A stretch of DNA of 64,000 nt from Chryseobacterium sp. MYb264 (GCF_035974275.1 NZ_CP142422.1:4030001-4094000); one strand, 5' to 3'; shown: positions 28,041 to 36,100, counted from the first letter of the stretch. Made by a program: numbers and translations. Notes: generated by a model from the letters alone, not told the origin.

Positions 28041-28202
28041 TTAAGGGCAATGACATCTGTCGCAGGTCCAGATAAAGCAGTTTCCTGCATCGTCCCATTC
28101 ACAGCATCTTCTATTGGCATTTCCAACGCCACCTTTGATTGCTTTTTGCTCTTCTCTTCCTAATTTTTGTGCGTTTTTCAGCACGGGATTTTTCTTGTTC
28201 AT
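28041..28202 (-). CDS. GG-leader Cys-rich peptide (bacteriocin-like)
   Basis: A 53-aa peptide with a leader of about 25 residues (KLGREEQKAIKGG, residues 13-25) ending in a double-glycine site. This fits the Bacteroidota bacteriocin-type leader cleaved by peptidase-C39 transporters. The core of 28 residues contains six Cys (33, 34, 42, 47, 50, 52). No transporter or modifying enzyme is nearby, so export machinery would have to act in trans. It is too short for routine gene finding but has a clear start, leader and terminator at 28006-28032. The activity is unknown. Confidence 0.7.
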   Translation of the reverse strand: MNKKNPVLKNAQKLGREEQKAIKGGVGNANRRCCEWDDAGNCFIWTCDRCHCP

Positions 28203-28488
28203 GATTCTTGTGATTTGATTTGTTAATAGTTAAGTTTAAATTTTAGCTAAAATTTATATCACTAATATATGAATATTATTTCAATGTTAGCCAAATTTTA
28301 AATGTAAATTAATCAAAAACAATAGGTTGTATTTAAAAATATCTTTAAAATCGATGTTTTTCAGTAATTAAATTTATGAATGAAAAATAAAGAATGAGCG
28401 AACAACTGTCTAAAGTAAATTCTCTAGAAGAAAACTGCTGTTTGCAGCTAAAAAACCGTTAAAAGTTTCCCAAATAGCTCCCTTTACT
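28203..28488. other. AT-rich intergenic region without a supported gene
   Basis: This stretch separates the minus-strand peptide gene from the plus-strand deiminase-like gene and must hold the peptide's promoter, though I see no clean TAnnTTTG on the minus strand. A 22-codon frame (28394-28462, beginning MSEQLSKVN) lies just upstream of the next promoter, but nothing supports its translation. Confidence 0.45.
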
Positions 28489-28496
28489 TATATTTG
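28466..28496 (+). promoter_or_regulatory. Promoter of the deiminase-like gene
   Basis: TTTC at 28466-28469, a 19-nt spacer and TATATTTG at 28489-28496 match the Bacteroidota promoter well. The gene starts at 28516, leaving a leader of about 13 nt. Confidence 0.65.
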
Positions 28497-28515
28497 TAGC
28501 ATTGCATAAATCTTT

Positions 28516-29430
28516 ATGAAACTAAACATTAAAAATGAAACGGGTAGGCTGAGGTCGGTGGTTTTAGGCCAGCCCAATTCTATAGGAGCCGTTCCTACGC
28601 TGGAGGAAAGCTATGACGCAAAGTCGTATTACTCAATAGAAAACAATATTTATCCAAAAGAATCAGACATCATCAATGAGATGAATGCTTTCGAAGAAGT
28701 GTTGAGAAAATATGATGTGGAAGTTCTTCGTCCCGATATCATTGAGGATTATAATCAGGTTTTTGCAAGAGATGTTGCTTTTGTGATCGACGATAAAATG
28801 ATTATCTCAAATGTAATCGCAGACAGAGCCGACGAGCAGGAAGCATACAAGAAAGTTTTTGAGCAGGTGGCCTGGAGAAAGATTATCAATCTTCCGGAAA
28901 CAGCACATATTGAAGGTGGAGACGTGATTGTCTGGGACGATTTCTTATTCATCGGAACATGTTTCAGTGAAGATTACAGAAATTACAAAACGGCAAGAAC
29001 CAACGAATATGCGATTGAAATTCTGAAAGAATATTTTCCGAAGAAAAGAATTATCGATCTTGAATTAAAGAAAAACGATAAAGTTCCGTACGAAGGAATT
29101 TTGCACTTAGACTGCACATTTAACCCGATTGGTAAAGATAAATGTATCATTTACAAAGACGGTTTTGTGGATGAAAGCGATTACCGTTTGATCATTGATA
29201 TTTTTGGTGAAGAAAACTGTTTCCACGTAAACGATGAAGAAATGTTTGAAATGTTCCCGAATATTTTCTCTATTTCTCCGGAAGTTGTGGTTTCAGACAA
29301 AGCGTTCACCAGAATGAACAATCAATTGAGAAACGAATGGGGAATGACCGTGGAAGAAATTCCTTACCGGGAAATTTCCAAAATGGGAGGTTTGTTGAGA
29401 TGTTCTACGATGCCGCTTATTAGGGATTAA
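28516..29430 (+). CDS. Arginine deiminase / DDAH-superfamily hydrolase
   Basis: Guanidino-group-modifying enzyme of the amidinotransferase/arginine-deiminase fold. The 304-aa product has the catalytic layout of the family: His131-Ile-Glu133-Gly-Gly-Asp136, His197 in GILHLDC, and nucleophile Cys296 in LLRCSTMPL. Flavobacteria commonly carry this gene next to eno and gltA, as here. It may hydrolyse arginine, methylarginine or citrulline-like substrates; the sequence alone does not decide. A related hydrolase, ctlX, lies about 600 bp downstream, separated by an inverted-repeat element. Confidence 0.88.
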   Translation: MKLNIKNETGRLRSVVLGQPNSIGAVPTLEESYDAKSYYSIENNIYPKESDIINEMNAFEEVLRKYDVEVLRPDIIEDYNQVFARDVAFVIDDKMIISNVIADRADEQEAYKKVFEQVAWRKIINLPETAHIEGGDVIVWDDFLFIGTCFSEDYRNYKTARTNEYAIEILKEYFPKKRIIDLELKKNDKVPYEGILHLDCTFNPIGKDKCIIYKDGFVDESDYRLIIDIFGEENCFHVNDEEMFEMFPNIFSISPEVVVSDKAFTRMNNQLRNEWGMTVEEIPYREISKMGGLLRCSTMPLIRD

Positions 29431-29432
29431 TT

Positions 29433-30021
29433 GTGTTGGAGAGTAGGAGAGTGATAGGGTTTTAGAGTTTTTTTTGTTGGAGAATTGTAGAGTTTGAGAG
29501 TTGTGGAGTGATTTGTTGATATTTTTTCTATTTTAGTTAAAAATACACAGATGTCAACAATTAAATTTCATCAGGATTTAAAAGTTTATCAAAAATCTTT
29601 TGAAACTGCAATGATGATCTTCGAACTTTCAAAGTCTTTTCCAAAAGAGGAATTATATTCTTTAACAGATCAAATCAGAAGATCCTCACGATCTACCTCT
29701 GCAAATATCAGTGAAGCTTGGGGAAAAAGAAAATATGAAAAATCTTTTATCGCAAAACTCACCGATTCGGAAGGCGAAGCAAGAGAAACTCAGACTTGGG
29801 TACAGTTTGCTTTTGCCTGTAAATATATTAGCGAAGAACAGTTTATTAGTTTAAACAATCAATACAATCAAATAATTGGGATGTTGGTCAATATGATGAG
29901 TCAGTCACAAAGTTGGTGTACATTTTCCCCTAATAATAAGGAAGAAAAATAATTTTGCACTAAAACACTAAAACACTAAAACACTAAAACACTAAAACAC
30001 TCATACTCTCAAACCCAACAC
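29433..30021. mobile_element. Inverted-repeat element A carrying a four-helix-bundle gene
   Basis: The element fills the gap between two related hydrolase genes. Its left end reads GTGTTGG then GAGAGTAGGAG (29433-29449). The complement of its right end reads GTGTTGG (30015-30021) then GAGAGTATGAG (30000-30010). The inner right flank is an array of an 8-mer, ACTAAAAC, repeated about five times (29959-30002), whose complement GTTTTAGT resembles GGTTTTAG in the left flank. The single gene inside encodes a TIGR02436-type protein. The structure recalls rRNA intervening sequences, in which an S23-type gene lies inside a stem. Mobility is inferred. Confidence 0.6.
29551..29952 (+). CDS. Four-helix-bundle protein (S23/TIGR02436 type)
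   Basis: A 133-aa helical protein with the family core: QDLKVYQKS at the start, FPKEE near residue 30, QIRRSSRSTSANISEA near residues 42-57, and a long helical tail. Relatives are encoded in 23S rRNA intervening sequences of several bacteria and resemble the Avd protein of diversity-generating retroelements. Their molecular role is unclear. The gene sits inside inverted repeats between two citrulline/arginine-type hydrolase genes, and a divergent homologue at 56.2 kb has the same layout. The C-terminus has a short extra tail (SWCTFSPNNKEEK) compared with that copy. Confidence 0.85.
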   Translation: MSTIKFHQDLKVYQKSFETAMMIFELSKSFPKEELYSLTDQIRRSSRSTSANISEAWGKRKYEKSFIAKLTDSEGEARETQTWVQFAFACKYISEEQFISLNNQYNQIIGMLVNMMSQSQSWCTFSPNNKEEK

Positions 30022-30039
30022 CCTCTCAAATTCAAAACT

Positions 30040-30963
30040 ATGCAAACAACAGATACAGTATTAATGATAGAGCCGATTGCGTTCGGATATAATGCAGAAA
30101 CGGCGGAGAATAATTATTTTCAGGTTGAACAAAAAGGAGCTGACATTCAGTCTAAAGCGTTAGCAGAATTCAATATTTTTGTTGAAAAGTTAAGAAGCAA
30201 AGGTATCAATGTGATTACGGTAAAAGATACCATCGATCCTCATACGCCAGATTCTATTTTCCCGAATAACTGGGTGAGTTTTCACAAAGACGGAAAAGTG
30301 GTTTTATATCCGATGTTTGCGTCCAACAGAAGAGTGGAAAGAAGAGAAGATATTATCGAAACCATCAAGAATCAAGGATTTGAAGTAGAGGAAATCGATG
30401 ATTGGTCACTTCCTGAAATTCAGGGGCATTTTTTGGAAGGAACGGGAAGTATGATTTTCGATCATGATCATAAAATCGCGTACGGATCTGTTTCTTTGAG
30501 ATTGGATGAAAACCTGTTCAGAGAGTTTTGTGAAAAATATGGTTTTACACCAGTTGTTTTTCATTCTTTTCAAACGGTGGGTGAAGAAAGACTTCCGATT
30601 TATCATACGAATGTTATGATGTGCGTAGCTGATCAATTTGTTGTAATTTGCCTGAACTGTATCGATGATGAAGCTGAAAGAAGCAACGTAGTTAAAACCA
30701 TCCAAAATTCAGGAAAAGAGATCATCGAAATTTCGGAAGCACAGATGCAGCAGTTTGCAGGAAATATGCTTCAGGTTCAGAATACAGACGGTGAAAAATT
30801 TTTAGTGATGAGCCAGACTGCGTATCAGTCTTTAAACCAAGATCAGGTTTCTGCAATAGAAAAATACTGCGAAATCATCTATTCAGATTTAAATACAATA
30901 GAAGTAAATGGCGGAGGCAGTGCGCGTTGTATGCTTGCTGAGGTTTTCTTGCCGAAAAAATAG
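30040..30963 (+). CDS. ctlX: Citrulline utilization hydrolase CtlX-like
   Basis: Amidinotransferase-fold hydrolase of 307 aa resembling CtlX, which in Francisella takes part in citrulline use. Catalytic-type residues are visible: Glu133 in FLEGTGSM, His189 in IYHTNVMM and Cys297 near the C-terminus in GGGSARCMLAEVF. With the related enzyme at 28.5 kb it probably forms a small citrulline/arginine catabolic unit. It starts 19 nt after the right end of the inverted-repeat element and ends in a strong terminator. The exact substrate is inferred from the family. Confidence 0.88.
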   Translation: MQTTDTVLMIEPIAFGYNAETAENNYFQVEQKGADIQSKALAEFNIFVEKLRSKGINVITVKDTIDPHTPDSIFPNNWVSFHKDGKVVLYPMFASNRRVERREDIIETIKNQGFEVEEIDDWSLPEIQGHFLEGTGSMIFDHDHKIAYGSVSLRLDENLFREFCEKYGFTPVVFHSFQTVGEERLPIYHTNVMMCVADQFVVICLNCIDDEAERSNVVKTIQNSGKEIIEISEAQMQQFAGNMLQVQNTDGEKFLVMSQTAYQSLNQDQVSAIEKYCEIIYSDLNTIEVNGGGSARCMLAEVFLPKK

Positions 30964-31028
30964 ATTAGTGCTTTACTCTGAGTTTTATTTAAAATTTAAA
31001 ACAAAAGAGTTCGGTATCCATACATTTA

Positions 31029-31069
31029 ACCTCAACGCTCTGAAATTGGAGTGTTGAGGTCAATTTTTT
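31029..31069 (+). terminator. Terminator after ctlX
   Basis: A 12-bp stem with one wobble (31029-31040 with 31049-31060), an 8-nt loop, then a T-run. Confidence 0.88.
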
Positions 31070-31332
31070 AAGCTAGATACTCAAATTTTTGACCTAAAAG
31101 ATTAAAATTCCGACCTTATCAATCTAATTACCGAGCAAAAAACTCCGATCACTGAGCAAATGACTCTGATTGTTGAGTATTAAACTTAAATTAAGGAGGT
31201 ATTCACTTATTTTCGAGCTATTTACAGAGTAATTTTTTGGCAATCTGAATAATTATTATTAGCTTTATGAAGATCCAATGTAAACATTTGCTTTACAGAT
31301 TGGTATATTACAAATTACTAAACAAAATTATT
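31070..31332. other. Gene-free region with degenerate 21-bp repeat units
   Basis: No gene was found. At 31131-31151 and 31152-31172 two 21-bp units of pattern yGAGCAAAnnACTCyGATnn follow each other, with a partial third unit after. An AAGGAGGT word at 31193-31200 looks like a Shine-Dalgarno site but no start codon follows, and this genome does not use such sites. The region leads into the peptide gene at 31333. Confidence 0.4.
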
Positions 31333-31485
31333 ATGAAAAACGTCGTTAAATTGAATGCGAAAAAACTCAGCAGAGAACTTTTAAAGAAAATTGAAGGTGG
31401 CAGTGTTCCTATTGATGGTGGAGGTTGTAAATGGCCGGAATGTATGAACAATTTTGGAAGATGCTCCAGAATTTTTTGTATTTAA
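31333..31485 (+). CDS. GG-leader Cys-rich peptide (bacteriocin-like)
   Basis: A 50-aa peptide starting MKNVVKLNAKKLSRELLKKI and ending the leader at EGG (residues 21-23), a double-glycine processing site. The 27-residue core has four Cys (32, 37, 44, 49) and a GGG run. I place the start at 31333, not at an ATG 22 codons upstream, because the leader pattern begins here. A terminator follows 17 nt after the stop. No maturation or export gene adjoins it. Together with the peptide at 28.0 kb it suggests a dispersed peptide set served by a distant transporter. Confidence 0.68.
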   Translation: MKNVVKLNAKKLSRELLKKIEGGSVPIDGGGCKWPECMNNFGRCSRIFCI

Positions 31486-31502
31486 ATAAAATTATAGATA
31501 GC

Positions 31503-31534
31503 CGTTGCAGATTAATTTTTGCAACGTTTTTTTT
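31503..31534 (+). terminator. Terminator after the GG-leader peptide gene
   Basis: A 7-bp stem (CGTTGCA at 31503-31509 with TGCAACG at 31520-31526) followed by eight T. Confidence 0.85.
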
Positions 31535-31620
31535 ATGTCCGAATCTAAATTTTATTGATATGTTTTTGATAAAATTTGAAAAAAGAATTTTATATAAACT
31601 CTTCTTCGAAATTAACTGAT

Positions 31621-31628
31621 TAAATTTG
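31621..31628 (+). promoter_or_regulatory. -7 box for the GH43-like gene
   Basis: TAAATTTG fits TAnnTTTG and ends 17 nt before the ATG at 31646. Confidence 0.5.
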
Positions 31629-31645
31629 CCTTTAAAGTAAAAAAT

Positions 31646-33406
31646 ATGAAGATGCAGAAGTACTTTTTCTGGATAGCTATTGTGTTGGAGTTGAGTTTGC
31701 AGGCACAGCAAAAAACATTTTGTAACCCCATTAATATCGATTACGGATATACGCCGTTTGAGGTTTTTTCAAAACAAGGGAAACACCGTGCGACAGCAGA
31801 TCCTGTGATTGTCAATTTCCAAAAAAAGATGTTTTTATTTTCCACCAATCAGGAAGGATATTGGTATAGTGATGATATGCTGGACTGGAAATTTGTGAAG
31901 AGAAAATTCTTAAGAGACAAAAAATATATTCATGATCTGAATGCGCCTGCAGTTTGGGCTATGAAAGATACCTTGTATGTTTTCGGTTCAACCTGGGAAC
32001 AGGATTTTCCGATCTGGAAAAGTACAAATCCCACAAAAGACGACTGGAAAATTGCCGTTGATACCTTAAAGGTTGGTGCGTGGGATCCTGCATTTCATTA
32101 TGATGAAGATAAAAATAAATTGTATCTGTATTGGGGTTCAAGCAATGAATGGCCGTTGCTGGGAACAGAAATTAAAACTAAAACATTGCAGTCCGAAGGT
32201 TTTGTAAAGCCTATTTTAAGGTTAAAACCTGAAGATCACGGTTGGGAAAGATTTGGAGAATATAATGATAACGTTTTCCTGCAACCTTTTGTAGAAGGTG
32301 CATGGATGACGAAGCACAACGGAAAGTATTATATGCAGTACGGCGCTCCGGCAACAGAATTCAGCGGATATTCGGATGGAGTATATGTAAGCAAAGATCC
32401 TCTGGAAGGTTTTGAATATCAGCAGCACAATCCGTTTTCTTATAAGCCGGGAGGTTTTGCAAGAGGAGCGGGGCACGGTGCAACGTTTGAAGATAACTAT
32501 AAAAACTGGTGGCACGTTTCAACTATATTTATTTCCACAAAAAATAATTTTGAAAGAAGACTGGGAATCTGGCCTGCCGGATTTGATAAAGATGATGTGA
32601 TGTATTGCAATACAGCGTATGGTGATTATCCTACTTATCTTCCGCAATATGCGCAGGGAAAAGATTTCACAAAAGGATTGTTCTCCGGTTGGATGTTGCT
32701 GAATTATAATAAACCGGTTCAGGTTTCGTCAACATTGGGAGGTTATCAGCCCAACTTGGCGGTAGATGAAGATATTAAAACGTATTGGAGTGCCAAAACA
32801 GGGAATTCTGGTGAATGGTTTCAGACTGATTTAGGCGAAGTTTCAACCATTAATGCGATTCAGATCAATTATGCTGATCAAGATGTAGAGTTTATGGGGA
32901 AAACTTTAGGCAAAATGCATCAGTATAAAATTTACGGTTCCAACGATGGTAAAAAATGGAACGTAATTGTGGATAAAAGTAAAAATACAAAAGATGTTCC
33001 TCACGATTATGTAGAATTGGAAAAACCTGCAAAAGCAAGATTCCTGAAAATGGAGAATTTGAAAATGCCGACAGGGAAATTTGCATTAAGTGGTTTCAGA
33101 GTATTTGGGAAAGGAGCTGGAAATGTTCCTGCAAAAGTTCAGAATTTCGTTCCGCTGAGAGCTGATGCTAAAAAATATGGAGAAAGAAGAAGTATCTGGA
33201 TGAAGTGGCAACAAAATTCGGACGCCGATGGATATGTGATCTATTGGGGAAAATCTCCGGATAAATTGTACGGAAGTATTATGGTTTACGGTAAAAATGA
33301 ATATTATTTCACAGGAGCCGACAGAACGGATCCTTATTATTTCCAGATCGAAGCTTTCAACGCCAACGGAATTTCAGAAAGAACAGAGATTTCTAAAGCA
33401 GAGTAA
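31646..33406 (+). CDS. GH43-like glycosyl hydrolase with discoidin domain
   Basis: Secreted protein of 586 aa. It has an N-terminal signal peptide (the ATG two codons downstream, at 31652, is an equal start), then a five-bladed-propeller region resembling GH43 (residues about 25-345; repeated blades around ATADPVIV, HDLNAPAVWAM and GAWDPAFHYD). A coagulation-factor-5/8 (discoidin) module of about 140 residues follows (GGYQPNLAVDEDIKTYWSA onward), then a C-terminal fibronectin-III-like domain. It probably cleaves arabinose- or xylose-type glycans, but the target is not evident. It stands alone, with no carbohydrate-importer genes beside it. Confidence 0.82.
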   Translation: MKMQKYFFWIAIVLELSLQAQQKTFCNPINIDYGYTPFEVFSKQGKHRATADPVIVNFQKKMFLFSTNQEGYWYSDDMLDWKFVKRKFLRDKKYIHDLNAPAVWAMKDTLYVFGSTWEQDFPIWKSTNPTKDDWKIAVDTLKVGAWDPAFHYDEDKNKLYLYWGSSNEWPLLGTEIKTKTLQSEGFVKPILRLKPEDHGWERFGEYNDNVFLQPFVEGAWMTKHNGKYYMQYGAPATEFSGYSDGVYVSKDPLEGFEYQQHNPFSYKPGGFARGAGHGATFEDNYKNWWHVSTIFISTKNNFERRLGIWPAGFDKDDVMYCNTAYGDYPTYLPQYAQGKDFTKGLFSGWMLLNYNKPVQVSSTLGGYQPNLAVDEDIKTYWSAKTGNSGEWFQTDLGEVSTINAIQINYADQDVEFMGKTLGKMHQYKIYGSNDGKKWNVIVDKSKNTKDVPHDYVELEKPAKARFLKMENLKMPTGKFALSGFRVFGKGAGNVPAKVQNFVPLRADAKKYGERRSIWMKWQQNSDADGYVIYWGKSPDKLYGSIMVYGKNEYYFTGADRTDPYYFQIEAFNANGISERTEISKAE

Positions 33407-33410
33407 TTTT

Positions 33411-33540
33411 TAAGTTAAAGGTAAAAAGTAAAAGGAGCCAAGGTTGGTGAAGTCATTATTTTAAATTCAACATCAGTAGAAATTATGATGTGAAAACCTC
33501 CATCCTCAAGCTTCCTTCCTCCAGCCCATAAATTGGAGTT
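33411..33540. repeat. Degenerate GA/CT-rich intergenic repeat
   Basis: A purine-rich left part ('aaagtaaaaggagccaagg') and a pyrimidine-rich right part ('cctcaagcttccttcctcc') lie about 70 bp apart. They read like a decayed inverted pair of the GGAAG/GGAGG-type dispersed repeat. Pairing is weak. Confidence 0.35.
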
Positions 33541-33555
33541 TGTTAAAATATATTC

Positions 33556-33588
33556 AAACCCTTCAGAATTTCTGAGGGGTTTATTATT
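33556..33588 (+). terminator. Terminator-like hairpin after the GH43-like gene
   Basis: An 11-bp stem with one G-T pair (33556-33566 with 33572-33582), a 5-nt loop, then a weak T/A run. Confidence 0.7.
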
Positions 33589-33650
33589 TATTTGAAATTA
33601 TTAATAAAATTTAGCGAAATTTACCACACCAAATAAATAACTAAGCAGCC

Positions 33651-34865
33651 ATGCAAAAACTCAAATTTATAACGCTGTCTCTGGCTTTATTGTTTTCTTT
33701 AAGTTGTAAGAATAATAATGAGGCAGACGATTATCAGAACAATCTGGATAATTCAGTTAAAAACATCCATACCAATCTTCAGAAAGAATTAAATACCGAT
33801 ATTCCTTCGCTTAGCGTGTATGTGGTTTCTCCAAAAGGTACTTTTTTCAGTTCTGTGATGGGCTCCAATGGTTCTGCGGTGAACAAAAAGACGTACTTCC
33901 GATTTGCGAGTAATACCAAAAATTTTACATCAACTGCTATTTTAAAAATGATGCAGGACGGATGGCTGAACCTTGATGATAAGATCATCGCGAATATTCC
34001 GGGAACTGCTGTTCCGTATCTTCCAACAGGAGCAGATTGGGAATTCAAGTATAAAAATGATATTACGATTCGTCAATTATTGCAGCATAATGCCGGAATT
34101 TACGATCTCACCAATGATACTTCGCAATACAGTGTAGGAGGAAAAACGTATGCAGACAATAAATTGGAAACATCTCCTAATTTCCAGTTTTCGGCAGCAG
34201 ATTATGTGAAAGTGTTGGCGAGTAATAATCTTTCGTATGGTCCGCCAAACACGGTTTATCATTATTCAAATACGGGTTTTACGATTTTAAGTGAAATTAT
34301 TGCTAGGGTTTATACTCAAAAATCAGGTACAGCAAAGACATACGGTAATTATATGTATGACAAAATTGTGGGACCGTCTTCCAAAGTTCCTTTAGATATT
34401 AAGTTTCCGGAATTGGGTACAGATCAGCAATTGCCTGTTTCTTATGTTACAGGTTTCATCAAATATTCCGATCATTCTGAAATTACAGATAAGAAAAATG
34501 CAAGTGCTCATATTGGTGAAGGAAATGGAGTAGGTTCTATGGAAATGCTTTCGCAATACATCAGAAGTGTAATGAAAGGCGAAAATGTACTGAATTCGGC
34601 AAGTGTTCAGCAAATGAAAACCAGTAAAGGCCCTGCAACCACAGGAAATTACGGGCTAGGGTGTTCTTATTTTCCCGGAATTGGCTATGGACATAACGGA
34701 GCGACCGAAGGCTATCTTTCGTTAATGACTTACGACCCTGATAATGACGTTTCGATTATTATCTTACTTCCGTTTTGGGATTTGCGAAGCGATGCTAATT
34801 TTGAAAAATGTATTATGACTTTAAATACAACAGGTCTGGAAACCAAGAAAGCTTTAGGATATTAA
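33651..34865 (+). CDS. Serine hydrolase of the beta-lactamase/PBP-like family (lipoprotein)
   Basis: A 404-aa envelope lipoprotein: lipobox LFSLSCKN with Cys20, then a class-C beta-lactamase fold. Catalytic motifs are SNTK (SxxK, near residue 85), YSN in YHYSNTGF (near 204-206) and HNG in GYGHNGATEGY (near 345). Such proteins are D-amino-acid peptidases, esterases or penicillin-binding proteins rather than true resistance enzymes; the substrate is unknown. It is monocistronic with a terminator downstream. Confidence 0.88.
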   Translation: MQKLKFITLSLALLFSLSCKNNNEADDYQNNLDNSVKNIHTNLQKELNTDIPSLSVYVVSPKGTFFSSVMGSNGSAVNKKTYFRFASNTKNFTSTAILKMMQDGWLNLDDKIIANIPGTAVPYLPTGADWEFKYKNDITIRQLLQHNAGIYDLTNDTSQYSVGGKTYADNKLETSPNFQFSAADYVKVLASNNLSYGPPNTVYHYSNTGFTILSEIIARVYTQKSGTAKTYGNYMYDKIVGPSSKVPLDIKFPELGTDQQLPVSYVTGFIKYSDHSEITDKKNASAHIGEGNGVGSMEMLSQYIRSVMKGENVLNSASVQQMKTSKGPATTGNYGLGCSYFPGIGYGHNGATEGYLSLMTYDPDNDVSIIILLPFWDLRSDANFEKCIMTLNTTGLETKKALGY

Positions 34866-34870
34866 AAATC

Positions 34871-34900
34871 AAGCTCATTGAGAAATCAGTGAGCTTTTTT
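34871..34900 (+). terminator. Terminator after the serine hydrolase gene
   Basis: AAGCTCA at 34871-34877 pairs with TGAGCTT at 34890-34896 and is followed by a T-run. Confidence 0.82.
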
Positions 34901-35013
34901 ATTTTGATGATTTTTAACATAATAAAAAAGATTAAAAAAAATATATTCCCATAATAGTGAAAAAGAAAATAATCGTATACTTGCATTAATATTATAATAT
35001 CAAATAATATTTT

Positions 35014-35784
35014 ATGACACGTAAAGGAATTTTATTACTTCTATTTATTTTGAATTTTGGATATATTTTTAGCCAAAATAATACTAAAGCAGATTTGGAA
35101 GTTGTATACTACTTTAAGATTATTTCTGATTCATTAAACAGATCAAGTTTCATTGAGTCGAATATGATATTATTATGTAATAAGGAAAAATCATCTTATT
35201 TTAATCCTTCAATGGTTAAATATTTCGATTATTTGAATGAACAGGCAAAAACTATTGATAAAAATAATATTTCAACAAATAATCTTCAGTCTATACCTAA
35301 AGTTAGACATAATGTATGGAAAGATGGAAATGCAATAACAGCAACTATTCCATTAGGAATGTATTTTTACTCTTATAGAGAGCCTGAACTTGAATGGGAA
35401 CTTTTAAATGAGCACAAAGATATTCAAGAAATGAATTGTCAGCTGGCAAAAGTTCATACAGAAAATGATATTTTCTATGCTTGGTACGCTCCTTCAATAC
35501 CTTTTCAAGATGGACCGTTTAGGTTTAAAGGTTTACCAGGGCTTATACTTGAGGTGTATAATAAGAATAGGACAATTGAATTTTCTTTAGCTAGTATAAA
35601 AAATAATCCTGAAAAAAATATTGAAAAGATTCAAAAAGTTGCAACTTTTGATTTTCATGACAAGAGAGACTTTTTTAAAGCAAGAGAAAATTGGCTAGAA
35701 CACCCCTTTATTAGCATTGTAAACAAAGAAGCTCAAAAAAGAGCGATTGAAAACGCAAAAAAAACAAATGTATTTTTAGATTAA
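35014..35784 (+). CDS. GLPGLI family protein
   Basis: A 256-aa secreted protein with a signal peptide (cleavage near GYIFSQ) and the family hallmark GLPGLILEVY near residues 173-182, preceded by PFRFK. GLPGLI proteins are a Bacteroidota family of unknown role, often encoded beside TonB-dependent-receptor-like barrels, as here (the barrel gene lies on the other strand 0.6 kb away). It is followed after 28 nt by a small secreted-protein gene that probably shares its transcript. Confidence 0.88.
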   Translation: MTRKGILLLLFILNFGYIFSQNNTKADLEVVYYFKIISDSLNRSSFIESNMILLCNKEKSSYFNPSMVKYFDYLNEQAKTIDKNNISTNNLQSIPKVRHNVWKDGNAITATIPLGMYFYSYREPELEWELLNEHKDIQEMNCQLAKVHTENDIFYAWYAPSIPFQDGPFRFKGLPGLILEVYNKNRTIEFSLASIKNNPEKNIEKIQKVATFDFHDKRDFFKARENWLEHPFISIVNKEAQKRAIENAKKTNVFLD

Positions 35785-35812
35785 AATTTTTTAACAAAAA
35801 TAAGTAACAATT

Positions 35813-36094
35813 ATGAAAAAATTATTAATTATCGGAACATTAATTCTATCAGCAGTTTCCTTTGCTAAGACTGCTGAAAAAGCTTCAGTAAAAGAAGAGA
35901 AAGTATCTGAATCTAAGTTATTTCGCCCAGGAGGTTTATATGGGGTAACTTTTGGCCTTCCTTGCGGAGGTACTGTAACTGTTCATTACATTACAAATTT
36001 TGTAGAAAACACTGCAGGTTTTAATCAAGATTTAGCATGGATAGTAAATAATGCAGTAGAAGAAAACTGTGGAGCTGGTAATTCAGGTGTTTAA
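35813..36094 (+). CDS. Small secreted protein of unknown function
   Basis: A 93-aa protein with a Sec signal peptide (cleavage near SAVSFA), a Lys/Glu/Ser-rich linker, then a Gly-rich mature part with FRPGGLYGVTFGLPCGG and two Cys that could form a disulfide (CGG and ENCGAG). No family recognised. It lies 28 nt after the GLPGLI gene and ends at a bidirectional terminator. It might be a substrate or partner of the GLPGLI protein. Confidence 0.7.
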   Translation: MKKLLIIGTLILSAVSFAKTAEKASVKEEKVSESKLFRPGGLYGVTFGLPCGGTVTVHYITNFVENTAGFNQDLAWIVNNAVEENCGAGNSGV

Positions 36095-36100
36095 AAAATA

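Noticed and set aside
28394-28462. 22-codon frame upstream of the deiminase-like gene (MSEQLSKVN...)
   Set aside because: It lies upstream of the best promoter match (28466-28496), so it is not in that transcript. No conserved feature or terminator supports it.
29551-29952. Annotation of the four-helix-bundle gene as a diversity-generating-retroelement accessory (Avd)
   Set aside because: No reverse transcriptase, template repeat or variable repeat is present nearby; only the fold family is shared.
31193-31200. Perfect AAGGAGGT Shine-Dalgarno-like word
   Set aside because: No start codon follows within range, and genes in this window do not use such sites. Coincidental.
33651-34865. Serine hydrolase as a true class C beta-lactamase
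   Set aside because: It is a lipoprotein with a YSN and HNG arrangement seen in many esterase/peptidase relatives; no evidence for antibiotic hydrolysis.
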